Positions 15,221-23,174 of a stretch of DNA of 23,174 nt are shown here, in pieces. Numbering within the stretch: the stretch's first letter is position 1; every line of letters begins with the position of its first letter. Both the position numbers and the translations under genes were made by a program. Origin of the DNA: Nitrospira sp. UBA2083 (lineage in GTDB: Bacteria > Nitrospirota > Nitrospiria > Nitrospirales > Nitrospiraceae); contig DCZN01000098.1 of assembly GCA_002331625.1 (NCBI GenBank), positions 1 through 23,174 of the forward strand. The letters are read 5' to 3'. The notes under the pieces were generated by a model. That model did not search any database, was not told the origin of the DNA, and worked only from the letters and a program-made list of their open reading frames with translations.

Positions 15221-15865
15221 TCAACGCAATGCGCCGGCCTTGATGCGCCTTGTCACCTCGGCGACCCGTTGGCCTAACGCATTGGCCTCCGCGAGTTCTT
15301 TGTTATCGATCCCGGGGCTGTCGCCCTCCGTGGTTGCTGATGCTCCGAACGCTCCGCCACCGCTTATCACGATCATCTGATTGCCTAACATGGCAGCCAA
15401 GATCGTCAACAGAGTGACCTCTTTCCCGCTTGAGATCTGCCCTCCCGTAGCGAAGGCCGCCCCGACTTTGTTTTTCATCTTGAACTCGGGAAAGACACCG
15501 AACTTGAATTGCCAATCATCAAAGAACGTCTTTACCTCTCCAGACATATTGGACCAATGAACCGGAGAGCCCACCACCACTGCATCGGCAGAAAAGAGAT
15601 CATTCGCGGTGACCTGCCCAACACGTTTCAGCACAACCTGCGTCCCAGCCACCGATCGCGCACCCGCCACCACGGCTTCCGCCATCCGTTCGGTATTTCC
15701 CGACAGAGAATGATACGTCACAAGGATTTTTACGAACGGCGAAGCATCATCGGCCCAAGACCGCGACGCACAGCCGGTACACAGGGTGAGTAACGTCAGT
15801 GTAACGGCCAGCAGATAGGGTGAAGGGGCCGAAGGAGCGATCTGCCTGCGGGGTAATACCACCAT
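15221..15865 (-). CDS. Exported flavodoxin-fold protein (WrbA/NAD(P)H:quinone oxidoreductase-like)
   Basis: A 214-residue protein. Residues 1-31 form a signal sequence (PRRQIAPSAPSPYLLAV, then the hydrophobic TLTLLTLCTG), with Cys32 in a lipoprotein-like position (LCTGC). The -3 residue is Cys instead of the usual Leu, so lipidation is uncertain. From ~45 on it is a flavodoxin domain: ILVTYHSLSGNTERMA with the FMN phosphate loop SLSGNT (53-58), VVVGSPVHWSNMSGEVKTF, and FATGGQISSGKEVTLL. The family are FMN quinone reductases or electron carriers, normally cytoplasmic. No internal start codon sits just before the domain, so export seems genuine. It lies 34 bases downstream of the zinc-ribbon gene in the same direction. 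Confidence 0.82.
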   Translation of the reverse strand: MVVLPRRQIAPSAPSPYLLAVTLTLLTLCTGCASRSWADDASPFVKILVTYHSLSGNTERMAEAVVAGARSVAGTQVVLKRVGQVTANDLFSADAVVVGSPVHWSNMSGEVKTFFDDWQFKFGVFPEFKMKNKVGAAFATGGQISSGKEVTLLTILAAMLGNQMIVISGGGAFGASATTEGDSPGIDNKELAEANALGQRVAEVTRRIKAGALR

Positions 15866-15899
15866 CGTATGATCCGGATAGGAGAAAACCAGCGAAGAG

Positions 15900-16085
15900 T
15901 CAATGCCGAAACGTCTCTTCCTCCATATGCTCTTCCACCGACACTTCCGTCAGTGTTCCACGATAGGTGCAGCGATGGCACCGAATCCGCCATTCTTCAA
16001 TCCATTTCTCCTGGACATAGGACTGGCGACATCCTGGACAGACAAACACCCCTTTTTTATACAACACGCGTCGCTTTTCCTGCAT
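15900..16085 (-). CDS. Small zinc-ribbon protein
   Basis: A 61-residue protein from the ATG at 16085, with GAGGG about 4 bases upstream. Two Cys pairs (C16-PG-C19 and C36-HR-C39), 16 residues apart, form a typical zinc ribbon. The C-terminus is acidic (EEHMEEE). It has no signal peptide. The function is unknown; such ribbons bind nucleic acid or protein. A longer in-frame version to 16139 has no ribosome site. It is probably co-transcribed with the flavodoxin-like gene, which starts 34 bases after its stop, and is divergent from the DUF192 gene. Confidence 0.75.
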   Translation of the reverse strand: MQEKRRVLYKKGVFVCPGCRQSYVQEKWIEEWRIRCHRCTYRGTLTEVSVEEHMEEETFRH

Positions 16086-16217
16086 ACGTCCCTCTCTTGA
16101 TCCGGTTGGAGAATCGCACAAGAGACGCAACGATTGCAATATTGGCGGAGGGAACGGCTATCTTTCCGCAAACCAGCCTTCTTGACTTGAAGAAATGGCG
16201 ACCATTACGATGCGACG

Positions 16218-16694
16218 ATGCACTGGAAGATCTCGCGATGGCTTCTACTTTGTTTAGCTGTCTCGTGGGGGTTACTCACAATTGACGGACGAGTAGGCAG
16301 GGCAGTCGGAGCCGAGTTTGTCTCGATTCAAACGCCTGCGGGAATTATGATTAAGGCAGAAATCGCGGACTCCCCACTGAAACGTTCGGTCGGGTTGATG
16401 TATCGGGATCACCTCGCGAAGGACCACGGGATGCTGTTTTTCTTCAGCCAACCGCAGGCCTGGTCGTTCTGGATGAAAAACACGAAAATCTCACTCGATC
16501 TGATTTGGCTGGATGCCAAGAAACGGGTCACCCATATCGAACGCAATGTACCGACCTGCACGAAGACCGATGACTCCTGCCCTCAGTATCGCCCAAACAG
16601 CGATGACGCGATGTACGTGCTGGAAATTGCCGGTGGGACAGTTGAAGGGTATAAGATTGAAAAAGGCACTAAACTACTCTTCGGCCAGCCCTAG
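16218..16694 (+). CDS. Exported DUF192 family protein
   Basis: 158 residues. Residues 1-32 are a signal peptide (MHWKISRW, a hydrophobic core, then GRAVGA before EF). The DUF192 core follows: FVSIQTPAGIMIKAEIADS, RSVGLMYRDHL, HGMLFFF, FWMKNTKISLDLIWLD, VPTCTK and YVLEIAGGTVEGYKI. The family is common in bacteria and archaea as a small periplasmic protein of unknown biochemical role. It is full length. The ribosome site is weak. It lies divergent from the zinc-ribbon gene and convergent with rel, the stops being about 20 bases apart. Confidence 0.9.
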   Translation: MHWKISRWLLLCLAVSWGLLTIDGRVGRAVGAEFVSIQTPAGIMIKAEIADSPLKRSVGLMYRDHLAKDHGMLFFFSQPQAWSFWMKNTKISLDLIWLDAKKRVTHIERNVPTCTKTDDSCPQYRPNSDDAMYVLEIAGGTVEGYKIEKGTKLLFGQP

Positions 16695-16715
16695 TGGTTT
16701 GTCTTGTCACTTCAC

Positions 16716-18896
16716 TTATGCTCGTTCCTGCCACGATCGAACGCGCCGTGCGGTAATGACCCCGTCTATCCGCTCAATGGTCTTCAGCACTCGATTCAAG
16801 TGAGCCGTATCGGCAATTTCGACGATAAAGTCCAGCTCCGCCTTCCGGTCCTCGCGAGTGATGATCTCAGCACGGCTGATATTGGCTTTGCATTCCGCAA
16901 TCGCTGAGGAGACGTTCGCCAAGACTCCTGTCTTATCTTCCGCGATGACGGCTACTTTCACGGCATGGTGGCCGGGCGTCGCCGTATCCCACTCCACTTC
17001 CACCAGCCGCTCGCGATCATAATCCAATGCTTCGAGGTTCGGACAATCCACGGAATGGATCGTGAGTCCCCGTCCGCGCGTGATGTATCCCAGAATCCTG
17101 TCGCCAGGCACGGGATTACAACAGCGCGACAGTTGCATCAGCAAATCACGTCCGCCCTTGACTTGGACGCCCGCCTCCTCTCCCCGCGTGCTGATGACTT
17201 TTGGGGCGCCGGCTGGCTCAGGTTGCATTGGCACACCGGCTGTGGGTGGAGCCGCTAATCGTCCGACGAGTTGTGCCGTCGCGAGATGGCCAAATCCCAC
17301 GGCTGCCGCCAGCTCATCAATCGTGGCATAGCCTTCTTGCTTCGCCACATTGAGCAAGGCATCGGACTTGAAGACCTGCGACGGAGCCAATCCGTGGCGA
17401 CGGATCTCGGCTTCGAGTAAGCGCCAACCGATTTCCAAACTGCGTTTCTGTTCCTCGGATTTGATCCAGTGTTTGATCTTTGTCTTGGCTCTCGACGTCC
17501 GCACAAACTTGAGCCAATCTTTGTGGGGAGTTTGATTCGGGGAGGTCAGAATTTCGATCGTGTCGCCGCTCGCCAACTCATGTTTCAGCGGAACGATCTT
17601 TCCATTGACCTTCGCACCGACGCAATGATCACCGACTTCCGTGTGAATCGCATACGCAAAATCAACGGGCGTCGCACCCTTCGGCAGTTCTTTTACGGCT
17701 CCCTTTGGGGTAAAAATGTAGATGACATCATGGAACAACTCGAGCTTCACCGAATCCATGAATTGGCGATTGTCCGGGAGATCCTGTTGCCATTCGATGA
17801 ACTGTCTGAGCCACCCAAAGGCCTTACTGTCTTTATCCTGCACCCGTCCCTGCTCTTTATACTTCCAATGCGCCGCGATCCCATATTCGGCCACACGATG
17901 CATCTCCTCCGTGCGGATCTGGAACTCCACATGCTCACCTTTCGGTCCGACCACGGTGGTATGCAAGGATTGATACAGATTGGACTTTGGAATGGCGATG
18001 TAATCCTTGAAACGCCCCGGTAACGGTCTCCACAAGGAGTGAATGATCCCTAGCAGGGCATAACAGTTCATCTTCGTATCGGTAATGATCCGCAAGGCGG
18101 TCAGATCGTACACCTCCTCGAACGAGATCGCTTGCTTCTTCATCTTTTGATAAATGCCGTACAGATGCTTCGGCCTGCCATACACCGCTCCGCTCAACCC
18201 ATTTTCCGTCAGCGCGTTCTCGACGAGCGCCTTCACCTCCTGAATGTACTGTTGCCGATCCTCGTCACGCTTCGCCACACGGACGCGCAAGGTCTCATAG
18301 ACATCAGGTTTGAGATGCTTCAGGCATAAATCTTCCAGCTCGTTTTTGACCCATCCAATGCCGATGCGATTGGCGAGCGGCGCATAGATTTCCAGCGTCT
18401 CTTGTGCAATCTCTTGTCGCCTCGTCTCCTTGAGGTGTTCGAGCGTTCGCATGTTGTGAAGGCGATCGGCCAATTTAATGATCACGACGCGGATGTCATC
18501 CGCCATCGAGAGCACCATTTTGCGGAAGTTTTCCGCCTGCTTTTCCTCTGAACTTCGAAACGTAATTTTCCCGATCTTGGTCACGCCATCGACGAGATGG
18601 ACGACTTCTTTACCGAATTCCCGTTGAAGTTCGTCCGCCGTTGCCACCGTATCTTCCAGCGTATCGTGGAGCAGCCCGGCCACGATCGCCGTGACGTCGG
18701 TTTTGAGGGAGGTCAACACGCCGGCGACCGCAACAGGATGCTTCACATAGGGTTCCCCTGAGCGACGCGTTTGTCCTTCATGCGCTTTTGCGGAAAACTC
18801 ATAGGCTTTTCGCACCATGCTCACATCAGCATCGGGCTGATAGGCTTGCAGGCGATCCAGCAACTGGTCGATATCGGTCACTGTTTCGTACATCAT
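16716..18896 (-). CDS. rel: Bifunctional (p)ppGpp synthetase/hydrolase (Rel/SpoT)
   Basis: 726 residues with the full long-RSH architecture. The HD hydrolase has H53 (VKHPVAVAG), H77-D78 (LLHDTLEDT) and D144 (KLADRLHNMRT), all intact. The synthetase has RFKD at 295-298, DYIAIPKSNLYQSLHT and E324 (VEFQIRT). The TGS domain is at about 390-452 (IYIFTPKGAVKELP), then a helical/zinc-finger region with RCCNPVPGD, and an ACT domain at about 650-725. The RFKD motif (RxKD, not ExDD) marks a bifunctional Rel rather than a synthetase-only RelA. It sets alarmone levels in starvation. It starts 3 bases after the recJ stop, so it is in an operon with recJ and translationally coupled. Confidence 0.96.
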   Translation of the reverse strand: MMYETVTDIDQLLDRLQAYQPDADVSMVRKAYEFSAKAHEGQTRRSGEPYVKHPVAVAGVLTSLKTDVTAIVAGLLHDTLEDTVATADELQREFGKEVVHLVDGVTKIGKITFRSSEEKQAENFRKMVLSMADDIRVVIIKLADRLHNMRTLEHLKETRRQEIAQETLEIYAPLANRIGIGWVKNELEDLCLKHLKPDVYETLRVRVAKRDEDRQQYIQEVKALVENALTENGLSGAVYGRPKHLYGIYQKMKKQAISFEEVYDLTALRIITDTKMNCYALLGIIHSLWRPLPGRFKDYIAIPKSNLYQSLHTTVVGPKGEHVEFQIRTEEMHRVAEYGIAAHWKYKEQGRVQDKDSKAFGWLRQFIEWQQDLPDNRQFMDSVKLELFHDVIYIFTPKGAVKELPKGATPVDFAYAIHTEVGDHCVGAKVNGKIVPLKHELASGDTIEILTSPNQTPHKDWLKFVRTSRAKTKIKHWIKSEEQKRSLEIGWRLLEAEIRRHGLAPSQVFKSDALLNVAKQEGYATIDELAAAVGFGHLATAQLVGRLAAPPTAGVPMQPEPAGAPKVISTRGEEAGVQVKGGRDLLMQLSRCCNPVPGDRILGYITRGRGLTIHSVDCPNLEALDYDRERLVEVEWDTATPGHHAVKVAVIAEDKTGVLANVSSAIAECKANISRAEIITREDRKAELDFIVEIADTAHLNRVLKTIERIDGVITARRVRSWQERA

Positions 18897-18899
18897 CGG

Positions 18900-20597
18900 C
18901 TAGTCACACCCTGCCGCTCGTATGTCACGGATACGCAACTGAATCCGATCATGGCCGTTCCAATGATTCAGTTCCGGCGTGAAGGCGACGTCGATGGGCG
19001 TCTTCAGAGACAATCCACGATCTTCCAGCGACTTCATTCCAAATCCAATACTATCAAACGGCAGAGACCGACCTTGCCGAACCGTCATCTTCAAATGCTT
19101 CTCCCCGACGACGCGTGCACTGAGCACGTTCAGGCCCTTCACGGCAAACGTCGGCTCAGGATTGCCTGCCCCGAATGGGTGCAGTGTTCCGATCTCTCGA
19201 ATCAACTGCAACGTGACCTCGTCCAACCGCAGCTCTGAATCCAGATGAAGCATGGGAACGCTTTGCGTATTCCGGATCCAGGCCTCTGCCGCTGCAGCAA
19301 ACCGTTCGGCAAATTCCGGCAACTGTTCTTCTCGAATTGTGACCCCGGCTGCGCTGGGATGACCACCGAATGCCACGAGGAGATCTCGACAACCGGCTAA
19401 TGCCTGATAGAGATCGAACCCGGGGACAGTCCGAGCTGATCCCTTGCCGATCCCGGCTTCATTGACAGCAAGGACGACCGTCGGACGATGAAAACGTTCC
19501 ATAATGCGGGCCGCAACAATACCGACCACCCCGACATGCCACCCCCGAGCATACAACACGATCCCACCCGGCAGCTCCCGTGACTCCACCTGAGCGAGTG
19601 CTTCCTCCACGATCGTTGTTTCGAGTTCCCGCCGAGCGTGATTCAATCGCTCGAGATCATACGCCAATTCTTTGGCTTCCGATTCAGACTCCGTCGTCAG
19701 AAGTCTGACCCCCTTGATGGCCTCATCCAACCGTCCTGCTGCGTTGAGTCGAGGCCCAAGTTTAAACGCAATTGTCTCTGCGGAGCACTCTCGATTGATA
19801 CCCGCAACATGCTTTAAGGCTCGCAGGCCGCAGCGGGCACCGCGTGATATGTGAGCCAATCCTTCTCGAACGAACAGCCGATTCTCGTCTTGGAGCGGAA
19901 CCACATCAGCGATGGTGGCCAGCGCAACCAAATCTAAGAGCGATTCCAACGGTACCCCACCGGTACCGTATTTCATCTCATAAGCCTGCGCAACTTTGTA
20001 CGCCAGGCCACCAGAACAAAGCCCATGAAAGGGATACTGCGCTTCCGACCGATGCGGATTCATCACCGCCAATGCGGGCGGCATGTCCATATCGCTTTGG
20101 TGATGGTCGGTCACGATCACATCCATGCCAAGCTGATTCGCGAGGCGAATTTCATGGTGGGATGTGGTGCCGCAATCCGACGTCACCAAGAGAGTGATGC
20201 CGTCCTTGGCCAAGGCTCGAACCGCCGTTTCATTGAGTCCATAGCCCTCACGCAGACGATGCGGCACATATGCCCTCACATGAGCACCGCGCTCACGGAA
20301 GAATGACAGATAAATACTCGTGGCAGACATGCCGTCCACATCATAGTCGCCGTAGAAACACACGTGCTCTCGTCTTTCCATCGCTTGATACAAACGGCTG
20401 ACCGCTCGGTCCATGTCCGGGATCAAGAAGGGATCATGGGGTCTGATAGGAGACATCCAGGCAGTTGCCTGATCCACGCTGGTTACGCCTCGGTTGAGCA
20501 ACAGAGACGCAGTTGCCGATGAGATGGATAAGGCCTGCGAGAGGAGACCTTGCTGAACGGGATCCACCTGGCGAATGACCCAGAGCTTAGACTTCAT
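18900..20597 (-). CDS. recJ: Single-stranded-DNA-specific exonuclease RecJ
   Basis: 565 residues. The DHH phosphoesterase motifs are present: motif I D84-Y-D86-V-D88 (FYGDYDVDGMSAT), motif II D141-CG, motif III D164-H165-H166, and the DHHA1 motif GGHPSAAG at 411-418. NEAGIGKGSART and a C-terminal OB-like region follow. It degrades 5' single strands in the RecF, mismatch and base-excision pathways. The start at 20597 is preferred to 20651, because AAGGAG lies 6 bases upstream and the family N-terminus fits. It is the first gene of the recJ-rel operon, with its own promoter just upstream. Confidence 0.95.
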   Translation of the reverse strand: MKSKLWVIRQVDPVQQGLLSQALSISSATASLLLNRGVTSVDQATAWMSPIRPHDPFLIPDMDRAVSRLYQAMERREHVCFYGDYDVDGMSATSIYLSFFRERGAHVRAYVPHRLREGYGLNETAVRALAKDGITLLVTSDCGTTSHHEIRLANQLGMDVIVTDHHQSDMDMPPALAVMNPHRSEAQYPFHGLCSGGLAYKVAQAYEMKYGTGGVPLESLLDLVALATIADVVPLQDENRLFVREGLAHISRGARCGLRALKHVAGINRECSAETIAFKLGPRLNAAGRLDEAIKGVRLLTTESESEAKELAYDLERLNHARRELETTIVEEALAQVESRELPGGIVLYARGWHVGVVGIVAARIMERFHRPTVVLAVNEAGIGKGSARTVPGFDLYQALAGCRDLLVAFGGHPSAAGVTIREEQLPEFAERFAAAAEAWIRNTQSVPMLHLDSELRLDEVTLQLIREIGTLHPFGAGNPEPTFAVKGLNVLSARVVGEKHLKMTVRQGRSLPFDSIGFGMKSLEDRGLSLKTPIDVAFTPELNHWNGHDRIQLRIRDIRAAGCD

Positions 20598-20666
20598 TCC
20601 CTTCTCCTTAAGGGCCGGAGCCGACCCAGACGGAACCACACTCCGGATCACATGAAAATGAGGCAG

Positions 20667-20695
20667 ACTGTAATAAGCAGTGGCGTCTTTGTCAA
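20667..20695 (-). promoter_or_regulatory. Sigma70-type promoter of the recJ-rel operon
   Basis: On the minus strand TTGACA (20695-20690) is followed after 17 bases by TACAGT (20672-20667). It lies 70-100 bases before the recJ start and downstream of the pup stop. Confidence 0.6.
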
Positions 20696-20751
20696 ACCAC
20701 AGGTTCGGAGGCGGGGATGGAGATTCGAGTCAGAGAGAGACGGAGGATGGG

Positions 20752-20949
20752 CTACTCCCCTCCTTTTTGAACATAATTCTTCACAAATTCCTCGGCATTT
20801 TTTTCGAGGACATCGTCAATCTCGTCAACCAGCTTGTCGATATCTTCTTTCAGCTTCTTGCCGGTCTCGACAACCTTCGGGTTGGCTTTGACGTCCTCCT
20901 TACCCTGTGGTTCTCGTCGCGGCTCTTGCTTTCGTTCCTGCTTTTCCAT
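20752..20949 (-). CDS. pup: Prokaryotic ubiquitin-like protein Pup
   Basis: 65 residues. The first 32 are highly charged and disordered-looking (MEKQERKQEPRREPQG). The C-terminal half holds the Pup hallmark KLVDEIDDVLEKNAEEFV, then KNYVQKGGE. Mycobacterial Pup has the closely similar LLDEIDDVLEENAEDFVRAYVQKGGQ-type tail. Here the last residue is encoded as Glu (GAG, 20757-20755), so the deamidation that Dop performs on a Gln end is not needed before PafA ligation to lysines. Pup marks proteins for the Mpa/ARC-proteasome. The start at 20949 has GGGAGG 7 bases upstream. No prcBA, pafA or dop lies within the window. Confidence 0.93.
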   Translation of the reverse strand: MEKQERKQEPRREPQGKEDVKANPKVVETGKKLKEDIDKLVDEIDDVLEKNAEEFVKNYVQKGGE

Positions 20950-21014
20950 TCGAGTACCTCCCGTGGACCAAGGGAAACTCTCGCGATCAGCCGGCAACTG
21001 TCATTGATAAAGTC

Positions 21015-21044
21015 ACCATACTCTAGGGTACCGAAATCCGTCAA
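21015..21044 (-). promoter_or_regulatory. Sigma70-type promoter of pup
   Basis: TTGACG (21044-21039 on the minus strand) and TATGGT (21020-21015), spaced by 18 bases, lie ~65 bases before the pup start. They sit after the hppA terminator, so pup is predicted to be transcribed by itself. Confidence 0.6.
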
Positions 21045-21059
21045 GACAAGGGGAGAAAC

Positions 21060-21092
21060 AAAAAGCGCCGTTTCCCGGATGGGAAACGGCGC
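21060..21092 (-). terminator. Rho-independent terminator of hppA
   Basis: A perfect 12-bp stem (GCGCCGTTTCCC at 21065-21076 with 21081-21092) with the 4-base loop GGAT. On the minus strand it is followed by TTTTTGTTTC (from 21064 down). It lies 28 bases after the hppA stop. Confidence 0.92.
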
Positions 21093-21119
21093 GTCACTCA
21101 CTCGATCTCGAATCCTCCG

Positions 21120-23174
21120 TCAGACGATCAATGACACGATCAGCAATGCGACGATATTGATGACCTTGATCATGGGGTTCACAGCCGGTCCCGCCGTATC
21201 CTTATAGGGATCGCCGACCGTATCACCGGTTACCGCCGCCTTGTGCGTCTCGGTACCCTTCAAACCCTGCTCTTCAATAAACTTCTTGGCATTGTCCCAG
21301 GCGCCGCCACCGCTCGTCATTGAAATCGCGACGAACAAACCGGTCACGATGCTACCGACCAACACCCCGCCAAGGGCTTGCGGACCAAGCACGAGCCCAA
21401 CGACCACGGGCGACGCAACGGGGATCAAACCAGGGATCATCATCTTTTGAATTGCGGCCTGCGTCACGATATCGACACAGGTGCCGTACTCGGGCTTGCC
21501 CGTGCCCTCCATAATCCCCTTGATCGTGCGGAACTGCCGCCGCACCTCTTCCACGATCAACCCTCCCGCTTCACCGACAGCCCTCATACACATAGAGCCA
21601 AAGATGAACGGGAGCATGCCCCCAAGAAAGAGGCCGACCAACACTTTTGGATTGGAGAGGTCAAATGCCGCCAGCGCCGGATTGTGCGCGGCGACTTCCC
21701 GTGAGTATTCGGCAAAGAGCACCACGGCCGCCAACCCGGCGGACCCGATCGCATAGCCTTTTGTGACCGCCTTGGTCGTATTGCCGACGGCATCCAGCGG
21801 ATCGGTAATGTCCCGCACTTCCTTGCCCAGATGCGACATTTCGGCGATCCCACCGGCATTGTCCGTGATCGGACCAAATGCATCGATGGCCACCACGATC
21901 CCAGCCATCGAGAGCATGGCCACAGCCGCCACCGCCACGCCGTACAACCCACCGGACTCTGCGCCTCCACATACCCAGAAGCTCATGAGAATCGCCACGG
22001 CAATCACCACGACAGGAGCCGCGGTCGCCTGCATACCGACCGCCAGTCCGGCGATGATGTTGGTCGCATGCCCGGTTTCGCTCGCTTTGGAAATGTACTT
22101 GACCGGCTCGTACTCTTTTGATGTGTAGTAGTCGGTGATGAATACGAGTGCCAGCGTCACAGCCAAACCAAGCAGGGCCGCGATATAGTACCTGAACCCA
22201 CCGACTCCACCGACGCCACCCATGATCATGAGAGTGACTGGGAGAAACGCCACAGCGGCAATCCCGCCCGCCACGAACAGCCCCTTATATAGAGCCGGCA
22301 TAATCTCGCCACCTGGGGCAACCTTCACAAAAAGAATACCGACAATCGTCGCAAAGATGGTGATGCCGCCCAAGGCCAACGGATACAGAATTGGAGCCGT
22401 CGCTCCTTTGAACATGGTGAAGGCCAACACCATTGCCGCCACAGTCGTCACCGCATAGGTCTCGAAGAGGTCGGCCGCCATACCGGCGCAATCGCCCACA
22501 TTGTCACCGACGTTATTCGCAATAACGGCCGGGTTCCGAGGATCGTCTTCAGGGATGCCCGCCTCAACCTTGCCCACCAAGTCGGCACCGACGTCGGCCG
22601 CTTTGGTGTAGATCCCTCCACCAACACGAGCAAAGACCGAGATCAAACTGCCTCCGAACCCTAAGCTAAGCAATGCGTGAATCGCTTTTTCCTGGCCGGC
22701 CATCGATTCCGCGATGGTGTAGAAGCCTGTAATCGCGAGCAGCCCAAGACCGATCAGAAGGAGACCCGTCACGGCTCCACCACGGAACGCCACGACCAGC
22801 GCAGCGTTCATCCCGTTGTGTGCTGCTTGGGCTGTCCGCACATTGGCGCGAACCGCAATGATCATTCCCACATAGCCGGCGAGAGCCGACGCCCCAGCGC
22901 CGACCAAGAAGCCGAACGCCGTGATCAGTCCAAATTTATCGGACACCGCACCGGCGAGTGCCAGCACGACGAACAGCACCGCGGCCACATAGCCGACAGT
23001 CTTATATTGTCGATTCATGTAGGCGCCGGCGCCTTCTTGGATCGCCTTTGCAATTTCCTGCATCTTCGCATTGCCGGCGTCGAGCTTGAACACCCACATC
23101 GCCAGGTACAGCCCGTAGGCGATACCCGCCACAGCCGCAATAAGAGCAAACGTGATAATCGCTGAGTCACTCAC
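21120..23174 (-). CDS. hppA: Membrane-bound proton-pumping pyrophosphatase, K+-independent type
   Basis: 684 residues visible, from a GTG exactly at the window edge (VSDSAIITF). The N-terminus fits the family but might extend beyond. It is a polytopic inner-membrane protein that couples pyrophosphate hydrolysis to H+ transport. Motifs: [66 protein letters not shown], and [15 protein letters not shown] near the C-terminus. Lys468 and Thr471 are the pair typical of K+-independent H+-PPases (Ala/Gly in K+-dependent ones). An oddity: the strongly conserved IADNVGD reads IANNVGD, with Asn220 (codon AAT at 22517-22515) in place of Asp. The gene ends at a strong terminator. Confidence 0.95.
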   Translation of the reverse strand: MSDSAIITFALIAAVAGIAYGLYLAMWVFKLDAGNAKMQEIAKAIQEGAGAYMNRQYKTVGYVAAVLFVVLALAGAVSDKFGLITAFGFLVGAGASALAGYVGMIIAVRANVRTAQAAHNGMNAALVVAFRGGAVTGLLLIGLGLLAITGFYTIAESMAGQEKAIHALLSLGFGGSLISVFARVGGGIYTKAADVGADLVGKVEAGIPEDDPRNPAVIANNVGDNVGDCAGMAADLFETYAVTTVAAMVLAFTMFKGATAPILYPLALGGITIFATIVGILFVKVAPGGEIMPALYKGLFVAGGIAAVAFLPVTLMIMGGVGGVGGFRYYIAALLGLAVTLALVFITDYYTSKEYEPVKYISKASETGHATNIIAGLAVGMQATAAPVVVIAVAILMSFWVCGGAESGGLYGVAVAAVAMLSMAGIVVAIDAFGPITDNAGGIAEMSHLGKEVRDITDPLDAVGNTTKAVTKGYAIGSAGLAAVVLFAEYSREVAAHNPALAAFDLSNPKVLVGLFLGGMLPFIFGSMCMRAVGEAGGLIVEEVRRQFRTIKGIMEGTGKPEYGTCVDIVTQAAIQKMMIPGLIPVASPVVVGLVLGPQALGGVLVGSIVTGLFVAISMTSGGGAWDNAKKFIEEQGLKGTETHKAAVTGDTVGDPYKDTAGPAVNPMIKVINIVALLIVSLIV

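Noticed and set aside
1..23174. CRISPR arrays, IS elements, tRNA or rRNA genes
   Set aside because: No regularly spaced repeats, transposase motifs with terminal repeats, or cloverleaf/rRNA signatures were found on reading both strands by eye; tRNAscan or Infernal was not available to confirm.

Overview
The window looks like chromosomal DNA of a Gram-negative, GC-moderate bacterium. The best guess is the Nitrospira lineage (Nitrospirota). This is an inference from gene content: a Pup-type ubiquitin-like protein in an otherwise Gram-negative gene set, a His-rich SmbP-like periplasmic protein of the kind first described in a nitrifier, a K+-independent membrane pyrophosphatase, and a bifunctional Rel next to recJ. 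No rRNA or tRNA gene is visible to confirm it. Most genes lie on the minus strand.

Layout. 1-127 is the 3' end of uvrA (+). 466-5841 (all minus) is the most unusual part. Read in the transcribed direction it holds an intact DUF3422 membrane protein, a long leader with a dyad-symmetric element, an unrecognised 334-aa protein, a decayed second copy of the DUF3422 C-terminus, a second diverged copy of the leader, and a vanadium-haloperoxidase-type enzyme. This looks like an old tandem duplication of [DUF3422 3' end + leader] whose two leaders now drive two unrelated genes. 5939-9847 (minus) carries yqgE, a nitrilase-family amidohydrolase, the SmbP-like protein with its own promoter and a near-ideal hairpin, a two-domain rhodanese and a class II HDAC/AcuC-type deacetylase. 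10010-10944 (+) is a TPR protein overlapping a Zn-dependent nucleoside deaminase. It converges by 6 bases with a two-gene minus-strand operon of unknown function (10939-12117). pepF-type peptidase (+), an RluE-type pseudouridine synthase (-), a Fur-box-controlled Bfd ferredoxin (+), an exported flavodoxin-like protein (-), a tiny zinc-ribbon protein (-) and an exported DUF192 protein (+) follow. The right end is minus: hppA, pup, then a recJ-rel operon.

How the genes may work together. rel (alarmone control), hppA (pyrophosphate-driven proton pumping), pup (protein tagging for a proteasome) and recJ (repair) suit a slow-growing, energy-limited cell, but only recJ and rel are clearly co-transcribed. 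The Bfd ferredoxin points to Fur-regulated iron release. The SmbP-like protein suggests periplasmic metal buffering. No phage, IS element, CRISPR array or RNA gene was recognised.
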